NCBI GenBank assembly: GCA_023443865.1
Contig: JAEZST010000022.1
Coordinates: 62,001-126,000 of the forward strand
Origin: Spirochaetota bacterium
GTDB taxonomy: Bacteria; Spirochaetota; Spirochaetia; Treponematales; Treponemataceae
DNA: 64,000 nucleotides
Direction of reading: 5' to 3'
Shown: piece by piece, positions 53,055 through 60,537 of the stretch
How the letters are laid out: each line of letters begins with the position of its first letter
Position numbering within the stretch: position 1 is the stretch's first letter
Notes under the pieces: generated by a model
Databases searched by the model: none
What the model saw: only the letters and a program-made list of their open reading frames with translations
What the model was told of the DNA's origin: nothing
Translations under genes and position numbers: made by a program

Positions 53055-53911
53055 CGTTTGGCCCCCTTCCGCCTTTCGCGGACTATCCGAATCGCCGCGG
53101 CGACGAGAAATGCGGCGCCGGAAAGAACGACCGTGGTAGCCCCCGCGGGCAGGTCGAAATGCCAGCCGAGGACGAGCCCCCCGCCGGAAAAGAGGCCGGC
53201 CCAGAGGCTGGCCGCCACCATCATCGAGGCGAGGTTTTTCGCCCGGTACCCCGCCATTCCCGCCGGCAGGGTGAGCATCGCGATAAGCATCACGATGCCG
53301 ACGAAGGTTTGGAGCAGCACGATGGCGACCGCGGTCACCGAAAGGAGAACTATGAAGGCCGCGGCGGTATTCACCCCGCGTACCCGGGCGAATTCACCGT
53401 CGAAGGACGTCGCCTCGATCTGGGGGTAAAAGCGCCAGGCGAGGAAAAGTACCGCCGCGTCGAGAACGGCGAGCAGGACGAGGTCGCCGGGCGCGATCAG
53501 CAGTATGTTGCCGAAAAGATAGCTCGTGGGATCGACGTAGCCCGGGGTTTTGGCCATGAAAAGCACGCCTAGGCTCATGCCCGTTGCCCAGATGGCGTTG
53601 ATCACCGTGTCTTCCCGCTGCCGGGCCCGCAGCGATACCGTACCGATCACGACGGCCGCTATCAGCGCGAACGCGATGGCGCCCGCGATGGGGGGAACGC
53701 CCGGGAGAATCCCCGTGCCCGAAAGGAATAGCGCCAGGCCGATACCGCCGAGCACCGCGTGGGAAATGGCCCCCGCCAGGCCGGAGATTCGGCGTACGGT
53801 CACCACCGAGCCGACGACCCCGAAGGGAATCGCCGAAAGCAGGGCTGCCGCGGCGGCATTCCTGAGAAATCCGAGGGCCGGATCGGTAAAAAAAGATACG
53901 AGGGCGTTCAT
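53051..53911 (-). CDS. znuB: Zinc ABC transporter permease
   Basis: This 286-residue protein has about eight membrane helices and the ABC-3 family pattern, including SGLAGAISHAVLGGIGLALFL near residue 42 and a later TFVGIVMLIAMLTLPAGMA. It forms the channel for zinc (or manganese) taken up by ZnuA. Its start overlaps the znuC stop and its stop overlaps the zur start, each by 4 bases, so the whole operon is translationally coupled. Confidence 0.9.
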   Translation of the reverse strand: MNALVSFFTDPALGFLRNAAAAALLSAIPFGVVGSVVTVRRISGLAGAISHAVLGGIGLALFLSGTGILPGVPPIAGAIAFALIAAVVIGTVSLRARQREDTVINAIWATGMSLGVLFMAKTPGYVDPTSYLFGNILLIAPGDLVLLAVLDAAVLFLAWRFYPQIEATSFDGEFARVRGVNTAAAFIVLLSVTAVAIVLLQTFVGIVMLIAMLTLPAGMAGYRAKNLASMMVAASLWAGLFSGGGLVLGWHFDLPAGATTVVLSGAAFLVAAAIRIVRERRKGAKR

Positions 53912-54756
53912 TCGCGTGTCTCCCCTTTGCCGTCGGTTTCCGTATGGCCCTTCGCGCAGGAGGGGCCACCCGGGCAGTCGGAACAGGGGTCCGGCACGTC
54001 AGTGTCGTGAAGTACCCGCGCGGCGTTCCCGCCGAACCTGCCCCGGGGCGCCTCGGCGGGAGCGGTCCGGTGCCTTGAAAGGGCGTGCTCCCGATAATCG
54101 TCGCAGGTGGCCCCCTTCTCGCCGATGCACAGCACCACGTCGATGAGCGACGATACGAAAAAGGAATCGTGGGTAACGATGAGCACCGTCGTGTGCCCCT
54201 TGAGGGAACCCAGGGTATCGAAGAGGCGCGACTCGCTCTCTGCGTCCATGTTTGCCGTCGGCTCGTCGAGGATCAAAAGCTCGGGCTCGGACGCGAGGGC
54301 TCGGGCGACCAGGACCCTGCGGCGCTGACCGCCGGAAAGGGCCGCGTAAGGCCGGTCCGCGAGGTCGAGAACGCCCGTTTTCTCCATGGCCTCCCGCGCC
54401 GCCTCGCGGTCCCGCTCGCCGGTTTTCCTCGACAGGGGCTTGAGCCGGCCCATCCGAACCACCTCGCGCACCGTAATGGGAAACGCGTCGTCAAAGTCCG
54501 CGTGCTGGGGAACGTACCCGATTTTTCCCCGGCCCTCACGGCCGGCGGCGCCGAACAGGCGCACTTCTCCCGAGGAAGGGCGCAACAGAGCGAGCATGAG
54601 CTTGAGCGCCGTGGTTTTTCCCGCCCCGTTCGGTCCGACCAGGGCGACGAATTCGCCCCGGTGCACGTGGAAAGAGATATGGTCGAATACCCGAATATCG
54701 CCGTAAGAAAAGGAAACCGAATCGAATTCGAGCACCACCGGGCGTTCTTCGGTCAT
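53908..54756 (-). CDS. znuC: Zinc ABC transporter ATP-binding protein with Cys-rich tail
   Basis: This 282-residue protein has an ABC ATPase core (about 8-215): GPNGAGKTTALKL, LSGGQRRRVLVARAL, LLILDEPTANMD and VTHDS. Beyond it is a tail of about 50 residues with CSDCPGGPSCAKGH, a CX2CX5CX3H pattern that could bind zinc. Most ZnuC proteins lack such a motif. It overlaps znuA by 4 bases. The tail may sense zinc and restrain transport, which is inference. Confidence 0.9.
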   Translation of the reverse strand: MTEERPVVLEFDSVSFSYGDIRVFDHISFHVHRGEFVALVGPNGAGKTTALKLMLALLRPSSGEVRLFGAAGREGRGKIGYVPQHADFDDAFPITVREVVRMGRLKPLSRKTGERDREAAREAMEKTGVLDLADRPYAALSGGQRRRVLVARALASEPELLILDEPTANMDAESESRLFDTLGSLKGHTTVLIVTHDSFFVSSLIDVVLCIGEKGATCDDYREHALSRHRTAPAEAPRGRFGGNAARVLHDTDVPDPCSDCPGGPSCAKGHTETDGKGETRE

Positions 54757-55694
54757 CGGTTCGCCCCCTTGAGCGTTTCGCCGATTCGCGCGACGTTATC
54801 GAGCCAGTCCGGCGCCAGGGGATCCAGGGGAATTACCGCGGCCCCGATGGCGTCCGCGACGGTTTTCGCGGCAGAGGCGGGAAACTGCGCCTGGACGAAA
54901 ATCGCGGCGGGCCTTTCGGCTCGGGCCTCGTCGATCAGTTCCGCCAAATGCCTGGCAGTGGGTTCTTTTCCCCCGGTTTCCACCGCTTCCTGGGTTATGC
55001 CGAATTCGTCGAGGAAGTAACCGAAGGACGGATGGTAGACGAAGACCCTCGTTCCCGCCAGATCCGCGAGGTCCGCGCCGAGCCGATCGTAGGCCGAATC
55101 GATTTCCGCCCGCGCCGAGGCGAGATTCGCCTCGTACGTCGCCGCGTTGGCAGGATCCAATTCGGCAAGGGTTTTCGCGACCTGGCCGGCGAGAATTTTC
55201 GCGGGTTCCCGCCCCAACCAGGTATGGCGGTCGAGTTCCAGGCTTCCGGCGGGCTCTTCATGATCGCCGCCATTTTTCTCGCCCTCGCCCGCGTGGGCGT
55301 GGTTTTCCAGGGTACGGAACGTTACCCCTTCCGTACCGTCAACGATTTTTAGGCTGGGGTTTTGCCGTTGCACCCGGCTCACCAGAGCCCGTTCGAAATC
55401 GGTCCCGGACAGAATCCAGGCGTCGGCCCGGTTAAAAAGCTCCATTTGCCGCGGGCTCGGTTCCCAGGAATGCGGGTCTTGGCCCGAGCCGACCAGGGTA
55501 ACCGTTTCGACCCTATCCCCGGCGATGCGGTTCACGAACCAGGTTTGCGGGAGAATGCTGACGGCGATAAGGGGTTTGCCGCTCGGGGCGACCGTCTTCG
55601 TACAGGAAGCGAGGATCGCGCCGGTCAGGACCGCGGCGGTCAAGGAGATCACGCGGCGGCGTCTCGGCCGCGCGGAAGAGAAGTGCTGTATCAT
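54753..55694 (-). CDS. znuA: Zinc-binding lipoprotein of the Znu importer
   Basis: This 313-residue protein has a lipoprotein signal with lipobox ILASC (Cys about residue 31) and a cluster A-I binding fold. Metal His occur in DPHSWEP, DRHTWLG and YHPSFGYF, and a His/Glu-rich loop (about residues 135-150) is typical of zinc-specific members. It captures zinc outside the inner membrane. The ATG at 55694 is 6 bases after TATATT with no ribosome site, so it is translated from a leaderless mRNA. Confidence 0.92.
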   Translation of the reverse strand: MIQHFSSARPRRRRVISLTAAVLTGAILASCTKTVAPSGKPLIAVSILPQTWFVNRIAGDRVETVTLVGSGQDPHSWEPSPRQMELFNRADAWILSGTDFERALVSRVQRQNPSLKIVDGTEGVTFRTLENHAHAGEGEKNGGDHEEPAGSLELDRHTWLGREPAKILAGQVAKTLAELDPANAATYEANLASARAEIDSAYDRLGADLADLAGTRVFVYHPSFGYFLDEFGITQEAVETGGKEPTARHLAELIDEARAERPAAIFVQAQFPASAAKTVADAIGAAVIPLDPLAPDWLDNVARIGETLKGANR

Positions 55695-55700
55695 AGGGTG

Positions 55701-55729
55701 AATATAGCGAGAATCATTGGCGAATGCAA
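55701..55729 (-). promoter_or_regulatory. Leaderless promoter of the znu operon
   Basis: TTGCAT (55724-55729), a 17-base spacer and TATATT (55701-55706) on the minus strand, then exactly 6 bases to the znuA ATG. Confidence 0.6.
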
Positions 55730-55738
55730 GTCATTCGC
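55720..55738. promoter_or_regulatory. Candidate Zur operator
   Basis: The perfect inverted repeat GCGAATG-CAAGT-CATTCGC covers the -35 of the znu promoter. The neighbouring zur gene makes it the likely zinc operator. Confidence 0.55.
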
Positions 55739-55745
55739 AAAAATA

Positions 55746-57509
55746 TCAATTGATCTCTTCCAAGGCCCCTGCCTGTTTATCCTCGCCTACAATCGGTAAA
55801 TCAATGACGAAGCGAGTGCCCCCCGTTTTAACGGGAAGGGCCTGAATTCGTCCGTGGTGATGGTTCACGATGATGTTGTAAGAAATATTGAGGCCGAGCC
55901 CCGTACCCTCGCCGGGGCCCTTCGTGGTGAAAAAGGGCTCGAAGATATGGCTGCGTACGTTGTCGGGAATGCCCGGACCGTCGTCGTCCACGGTAATTCT
56001 CAGGAAATCGGATTCGGAACCCGTACCCGAAAGCGATTCCGTCGCGATCCTGATATGCCCCTTTTCGCTTCGGCCCTGGCTTTTAATGGCTTGGGCGGCG
56101 TTCACCAGTATATTCAGGAATACCTGGTTGAGCTCGTTTCCCCTGGCCATGATGGGGTCTACCGAGGAGAATTCCTTTTCTACCTCCGCCACGTATTTTA
56201 TCTCGTTTTGGGCCACGACCAGGGTACTTTCAATGCCCTTTTCCACGTCGAACAGTTCCAACTGCTCCGTTTGGTCTATCCGCGAGAAAGCCCGCAGCCC
56301 GGTCACTATTTTAACGATTCGGTCGAACCCTTCGGCCGATTCTTTCGCGATGGCGTCCAGGTCGGCGAAAAGTTCCGAGAGGTGATACCGTTCTTCCATC
56401 CGCTTCGTGAGTCCTTCCTGCCCGTCCCCGTAATCGACCCAGGCGTCCCGTAGTTTCGCCAAATACCGGACCAGGGTACTCTGGTTGCTCTTGAGAAAAC
56501 CGAGGGGATTGTTTATCTCGTGGGCCACGCCGGCGGCTAGTTGCCCGATGGAAGCGAGCTTTTCCTGCTGAACCATCATTGCCTGTGTCGCCTTTAGCTT
56601 CGTCGTCAGCTCGACCATCTCGATATTGGAGCGGTGCAATTCCTGTTCGTTGAGGATTCGCTGGGTTATGTCCTTCACGATTCCCTGAATTTCCGTGATT
56701 TCACCCGCGCCGTCCCGAATCACCGAAATGGACTCCAGGCAAAAAAGGTTTGCCCCGGAGCGTCGGTTCTTTATTATTATCTCATTCTCGGCGTTATCCA
56801 TATTTTTCATGGCCCGCTTCACCAGGTACGGGCGGCTATCCGGATCGGCGAGAAACGACGCCACGGGACTGCCTAGAATATCCGCGGCCCATTCTGCGCC
56901 GAGGAGCCTGAGCCCCGCGGGGTTTATGCTGGTAACCCGGTCCCGGGCGTCGGCCGTGTAAATCATGTCCGGCGAATGGTTAAAAAGGGTTTGAAACCGT
57001 TCCTCCGTGATCTTGGCGCTGATTTCGGCCTCGGCTTTCCGCACGCGGATATCGAGTATGGCCTCGACGACGCGGGAGATGATCGGTAATTGGGTGTCGC
57101 GGTGGGGCGCCCAATCCTCCCCGCTCTTTCCCAGCACGATGAACCCGAGGGTTTTTTCCGCGGCCTTGAGCCTGACCGCGAGCCAATAGGCGATTTGCGA
57201 TTCAAAGCCGGGCAGGGTCCATGGCCCGAAGCGGGAAACCGATCCCGTATCGCCGATGGGCTTCAGGCACTCGAACCACCGTTCGGCGGGGATCGAGATG
57301 GGGAAACGGGCGCCGGCTAGGCAAAACCGGTATTGCCCCCGGCTATTCTCGTAAAAGACCGCGGCGGAATCCGCGTCGAACCGTTTTTTCAGGATTTCCG
57401 CGGCGCTGATGTTTGCCTTTTCGGTTTCGTCCCGGGCATAGAGGAGGCTTAATTCGATTACCAGCTCCGTGAACCCGGGAATGTCTCGCGGGGGTAACTT
57501 CAAAAGCAT
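55746..57509 (-). CDS. Soluble PAS sensor histidine kinase
   Basis: This 587-residue protein has an N-terminal GAF-like region (about 15-150), a PAS domain (about 170-290), a coiled coil, and HisKA/HATPase parts: the phospho-acceptor in QLAAGVAHEINNPLG, the N box LNILVNAAQAI, DDGPGIPDNV and FFTTKGPGEGTGLGL. No membrane helix is seen. It is the third gene after the chemoreceptor and the response regulator, 12 bases behind the latter, and has no clear ribosome site. It probably phosphorylates the receiver encoded before it. Confidence 0.9.
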   Translation of the reverse strand: MLLKLPPRDIPGFTELVIELSLLYARDETEKANISAAEILKKRFDADSAAVFYENSRGQYRFCLAGARFPISIPAERWFECLKPIGDTGSVSRFGPWTLPGFESQIAYWLAVRLKAAEKTLGFIVLGKSGEDWAPHRDTQLPIISRVVEAILDIRVRKAEAEISAKITEERFQTLFNHSPDMIYTADARDRVTSINPAGLRLLGAEWAADILGSPVASFLADPDSRPYLVKRAMKNMDNAENEIIIKNRRSGANLFCLESISVIRDGAGEITEIQGIVKDITQRILNEQELHRSNIEMVELTTKLKATQAMMVQQEKLASIGQLAAGVAHEINNPLGFLKSNQSTLVRYLAKLRDAWVDYGDGQEGLTKRMEERYHLSELFADLDAIAKESAEGFDRIVKIVTGLRAFSRIDQTEQLELFDVEKGIESTLVVAQNEIKYVAEVEKEFSSVDPIMARGNELNQVFLNILVNAAQAIKSQGRSEKGHIRIATESLSGTGSESDFLRITVDDDGPGIPDNVRSHIFEPFFTTKGPGEGTGLGLNISYNIIVNHHHGRIQALPVKTGGTRFVIDLPIVGEDKQAGALEEIN

Positions 57510-57521
57510 GGCATTACGGGA

Positions 57522-58736
57522 TCACGACATCTTGAGGGTCAGCAGGGTAAGGTGTTCCGCGAAATCCGCGCCCTCCCTGAGCGACAGCGCCTTTTCCAGC
57601 ACCGAATGGTGATAGGTGGCGCTCCAGGGAATGCCCCCGAACACGTCGGCCGGCCGCAATAGCGGCGCCTCCTTCGGCTTTTCATCGCCTGAAGTCCCGC
57701 TCCTGAGGCCCTGCAGCTCGTCGCTTTCGGCCGGGAGCGCGCCGAGAAGCCCGCCGGTATAGAAGGTCAGTACGTCGCCGGGCGCAAGAGTCAGTTGCTT
57801 GTCTTGATACATGATGGAATTGGATACGCTAAAGGGGCTTCCCGCCACGGGCAGTTCGGCGGTTTTCCCCGCGCGAAGGATAATCGGATGGGGGGCGCCC
57901 GCGTTGGCGTACTGGAAAAAGCCGTTTTTCGCGTCCAGGTAGCCCGCGAAGAAGGATATGCCGATGCCGGAGGTTTGCCTGAGCTCGAAGTTCATTCTTT
58001 GATTGAGCCATCCGAGGAAGTCCGCCGGGGATATTTGGCTTGTCAGCCCGCCGCGGACGTATTCGGGGAAGATAACCGCCTTGAGTATGGCGGTGATCAT
58101 GGCGGCCCGAACCCCGTACGCGGTAACGTGGCCGAGAAGCACGAGATAGCGGTCGTTGCCCAGGGGGATTACGTCGTAGTAATCGCCGCCGCATTGAACG
58201 GCGGGAACGGGCCGGTAGGTAACCCTGAACTCCACCTTGTCGGAGGCCGGAACCGAGGGCTTGAGTATGGTTTTCTGCAGTTCCCCGGCGAGTTTTAGCT
58301 GGGATTCAAGGTTTTTTACGTGGGCATCGGCGAGTCGCTTCAGCTCCGCGTGCTCCCACGCCTTGTTGATCTCCGTGAGGAGATATTCCGAGTCCCAGGG
58401 CTTCAGGATATAGCTGAAAATGCCGGCGCGAACCGCCTTGACGATTTCCTGCGATTCGGAATAGCCGGTCAAAAGGATCGTGACGATGCGGGGCCAATTC
58501 TCCCGCACCCGCAAAAGAAAGTCCGAGCCCCTCATGCCCGGCATCTTCAAATCGGAAATGACGATGACCGTATCGTCTCCGTTCGCTTTCAGGGCTTCCA
58601 GGGCGTCTTCCGCCCGGGTTACCGTGACGATATCCAGGCCGTGATCGTACGCCCAATCCGCGAATTCCCGCTTGAGCGCCTTGAGAATGTTTTCCTCGTC
58701 GTCGACTAACAGTAAATAGCGGCGTTCTTTACTCAT
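57522..58736 (-). CDS. Response regulator with degenerate PP2C/SpoIIE-type domain
   Basis: This 404-residue protein has a receiver domain (about 5-125, with phospho-Asp in ISDLKMPGM and Lys in LKPWD), a linker helix and a PP2C/SpoIIE domain (about 165-400). GGDYYDV near residue 182 is kept. Where active members carry Asp there is GHVTAYG (about 197), TGGLL (about 323) and EHLTLL (near 395). At least three metal ligands thus seem lost, suggesting a binding or scaffold role. It starts 1 base after the chemoreceptor stop. Confidence 0.85.
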   Translation of the reverse strand: MSKERRYLLLVDDEENILKALKREFADWAYDHGLDIVTVTRAEDALEALKANGDDTVIVISDLKMPGMRGSDFLLRVRENWPRIVTILLTGYSESQEIVKAVRAGIFSYILKPWDSEYLLTEINKAWEHAELKRLADAHVKNLESQLKLAGELQKTILKPSVPASDKVEFRVTYRPVPAVQCGGDYYDVIPLGNDRYLVLLGHVTAYGVRAAMITAILKAVIFPEYVRGGLTSQISPADFLGWLNQRMNFELRQTSGIGISFFAGYLDAKNGFFQYANAGAPHPIILRAGKTAELPVAGSPFSVSNSIMYQDKQLTLAPGDVLTFYTGGLLGALPAESDELQGLRSGTSGDEKPKEAPLLRPADVFGGIPWSATYHHSVLEKALSLREGADFAEHLTLLTLKMS

Positions 58737-58737
58737 A

Positions 58738-60297
58738 TCAAATCTCGAAGCGGGCGATTGATTCCCGCAATATCGCCGCCTGATCGTTCAGGCTGTGGGC
58801 CGAGGCCGATAGCTCCTCGGAGGCCGCCGCGTTCCGCTGCACCACGTTGTCCAGCTGCTGTATGGCCATGCCGATTTGGTCGGTGCCGATCTGCTGTTCC
58901 CGGGTCGCGGCGCTTATTTCCGCGACCAGTTCGGCGGTTTTGCGGATATCGGGCACCAGGTTCGTGAGCACCAAGCCCGCGCGGGCCGCCATCTCGGTGG
59001 TTGAGGCGGATAGCTCGCGGATTTCCGCCGCGGAAACGCCGCTTCGCTCGGCCAGTTTGCGTATCTCCCCGGCCACCACCGAGAAGCCCCGCCCCGCCTC
59101 GCCGGCCCGCGCCGCCTCGATGGCGGCGTTCAGGGCCAGAAGGTTCGTTTGCTGGGCGATTTCCTCAATGACCGCGATGCGTTCCGCGATCTTCTTCACC
59201 GCCTCTATCGCGTCTCCCACCGCCTTTGATCCCTCGTTGGCGTCTTCCGCCGCCTTGCGGGCGATTTGCTCGGTTTGAACCGCGTTATCGGCGTTTTGAT
59301 GGATGGTCGTGGTCATTTGCTCCACGGAAGCCGAAACCTCTTCCGCCGAGGCAGCCTGCTCGGAAGCCCCGTCGGCCACTTCCTGGGCGGTGTTGGACAG
59401 TTCGCCCGAGCCGTTCCCGAGCTTGTCGCTGGCCGCGCTCACCTCGGCTATCATGGTGCCGAGCCGTTCCCTCATCAGGTTGAGGGACTGAAGCAGCATG
59501 CCGGATTCGTCTTGCAATGCCAGTAGCTTTGGGTCGAATTGCTCGGTAAAGCGCCCGTGGGCGAACCGTTCGGTATGGTTTTTCGCGTAGATGACGGGTT
59601 TGGCGATGCGTTTGCCGAAAAGTACGGTAATGCCCGTGGTAAACGCGGTGATAAAAAGGGCTAAGACGCCGGTAATGAGGAGGGCGCGGTTTCGGGCGGC
59701 GAGGGCGGCATCCTTTTTTTCCTTCACGATTACGTCGATATCGTCGATGTAGGCGCCGGTGCCGACTACCCAGTTCCAGCTTGCATTCAACCGGCTATAC
59801 CCTCGTTTGGGCAGGGGGGTATCGGAACCCGCCTTTGGGAACCAGTAATCGGTATAACCGCCGCCTTCCATACCCGCCTTGATTAAGGCTTCTATCATAC
59901 GGAATCCGTTCGCGTCCGTTTGGTTCAGGCGGTTCGTTCCCTCGGTGGCGTTGCCTAAGAGAACCACGTTATCGCCCTGGGGCGTATCGGCCCAGAAATA
60001 CCCGTCCGTGCCGTATCGGGTATCGCGAAGGAGGCCCCGGGCGAGTTCCCGGGCGACCGAATCGGATACGACCCCGTCGGCGCGGAATTTTTCTACCCTG
60101 TCCAGCATGCTGATCGCCGAGTCGACCTCCCATTGCATGGTTCGGTCGAAGCTTTCGCGCAAGGTGGTATCCAGCAGGGCCGATTGGGTTCTCACCATCG
60201 TATCGTACGAGTTCCAAAAAATACCGATGAGCGATACGGCCAAAACGACCGCGAAGCCGATCGATAAGGTTGAGACTTTCGTCGCGATGCTTTTCAT
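58738..60297 (-). CDS. Methyl-accepting chemotaxis protein, single-Cache sensor
   Basis: This 519-residue protein has a membrane helix (about 8-28), a periplasmic single-Cache domain (about 35-190, with [18 protein letters not shown] and [16 protein letters not shown]), a second helix (about 198-220), HAMP and a signalling domain (about 285-515) with [19 protein letters not shown] at the tip. GGGAG stands 7 bases before the ATG. It leads a three-gene operon with a response regulator and a histidine kinase. Confidence 0.92.
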   Translation of the reverse strand: MKSIATKVSTLSIGFAVVLAVSLIGIFWNSYDTMVRTQSALLDTTLRESFDRTMQWEVDSAISMLDRVEKFRADGVVSDSVARELARGLLRDTRYGTDGYFWADTPQGDNVVLLGNATEGTNRLNQTDANGFRMIEALIKAGMEGGGYTDYWFPKAGSDTPLPKRGYSRLNASWNWVVGTGAYIDDIDVIVKEKKDAALAARNRALLITGVLALFITAFTTGITVLFGKRIAKPVIYAKNHTERFAHGRFTEQFDPKLLALQDESGMLLQSLNLMRERLGTMIAEVSAASDKLGNGSGELSNTAQEVADGASEQAASAEEVSASVEQMTTTIHQNADNAVQTEQIARKAAEDANEGSKAVGDAIEAVKKIAERIAVIEEIAQQTNLLALNAAIEAARAGEAGRGFSVVAGEIRKLAERSGVSAAEIRELSASTTEMAARAGLVLTNLVPDIRKTAELVAEISAATREQQIGTDQIGMAIQQLDNVVQRNAAASEELSASAHSLNDQAAILRESIARFEI

Positions 60298-60335
60298 GGA
60301 AATACTCCCGGGCTGAAGTTTCAGCGATATGCTAA

Positions 60336-60364
60336 AGTCTAATTTACGGGGCGCGAATAATCAA
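60336..60364 (-). promoter_or_regulatory. Promoter of the chemoreceptor-response regulator-kinase operon
   Basis: TTGATT (60359-60364), a 17-base spacer and TAGACT (60336-60341) on the minus strand. The rest of the 240-base gap up to 60537 holds a GGACCG/CGGTCC stem near 60380 and a TACAAT box at 60461-60466 that might serve the GH95 gene. Confidence 0.6.
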
Positions 60365-60537
60365 AAGGACGGGGGACCGAACGACCCCGGTCCGTCGCCG
60401 CGGTTTTTTTAAGGATAAAGAGGCGAAATTTCTGCGGTTCCCGCGCCGTTCCGTTGGCCCTACAATGGATAACGGAGGGTATCGTTCCTCGGCGCGCGAA
60501 ATAAAAACTCTGCAAAGTAAGGCGGTAATGATAAACG

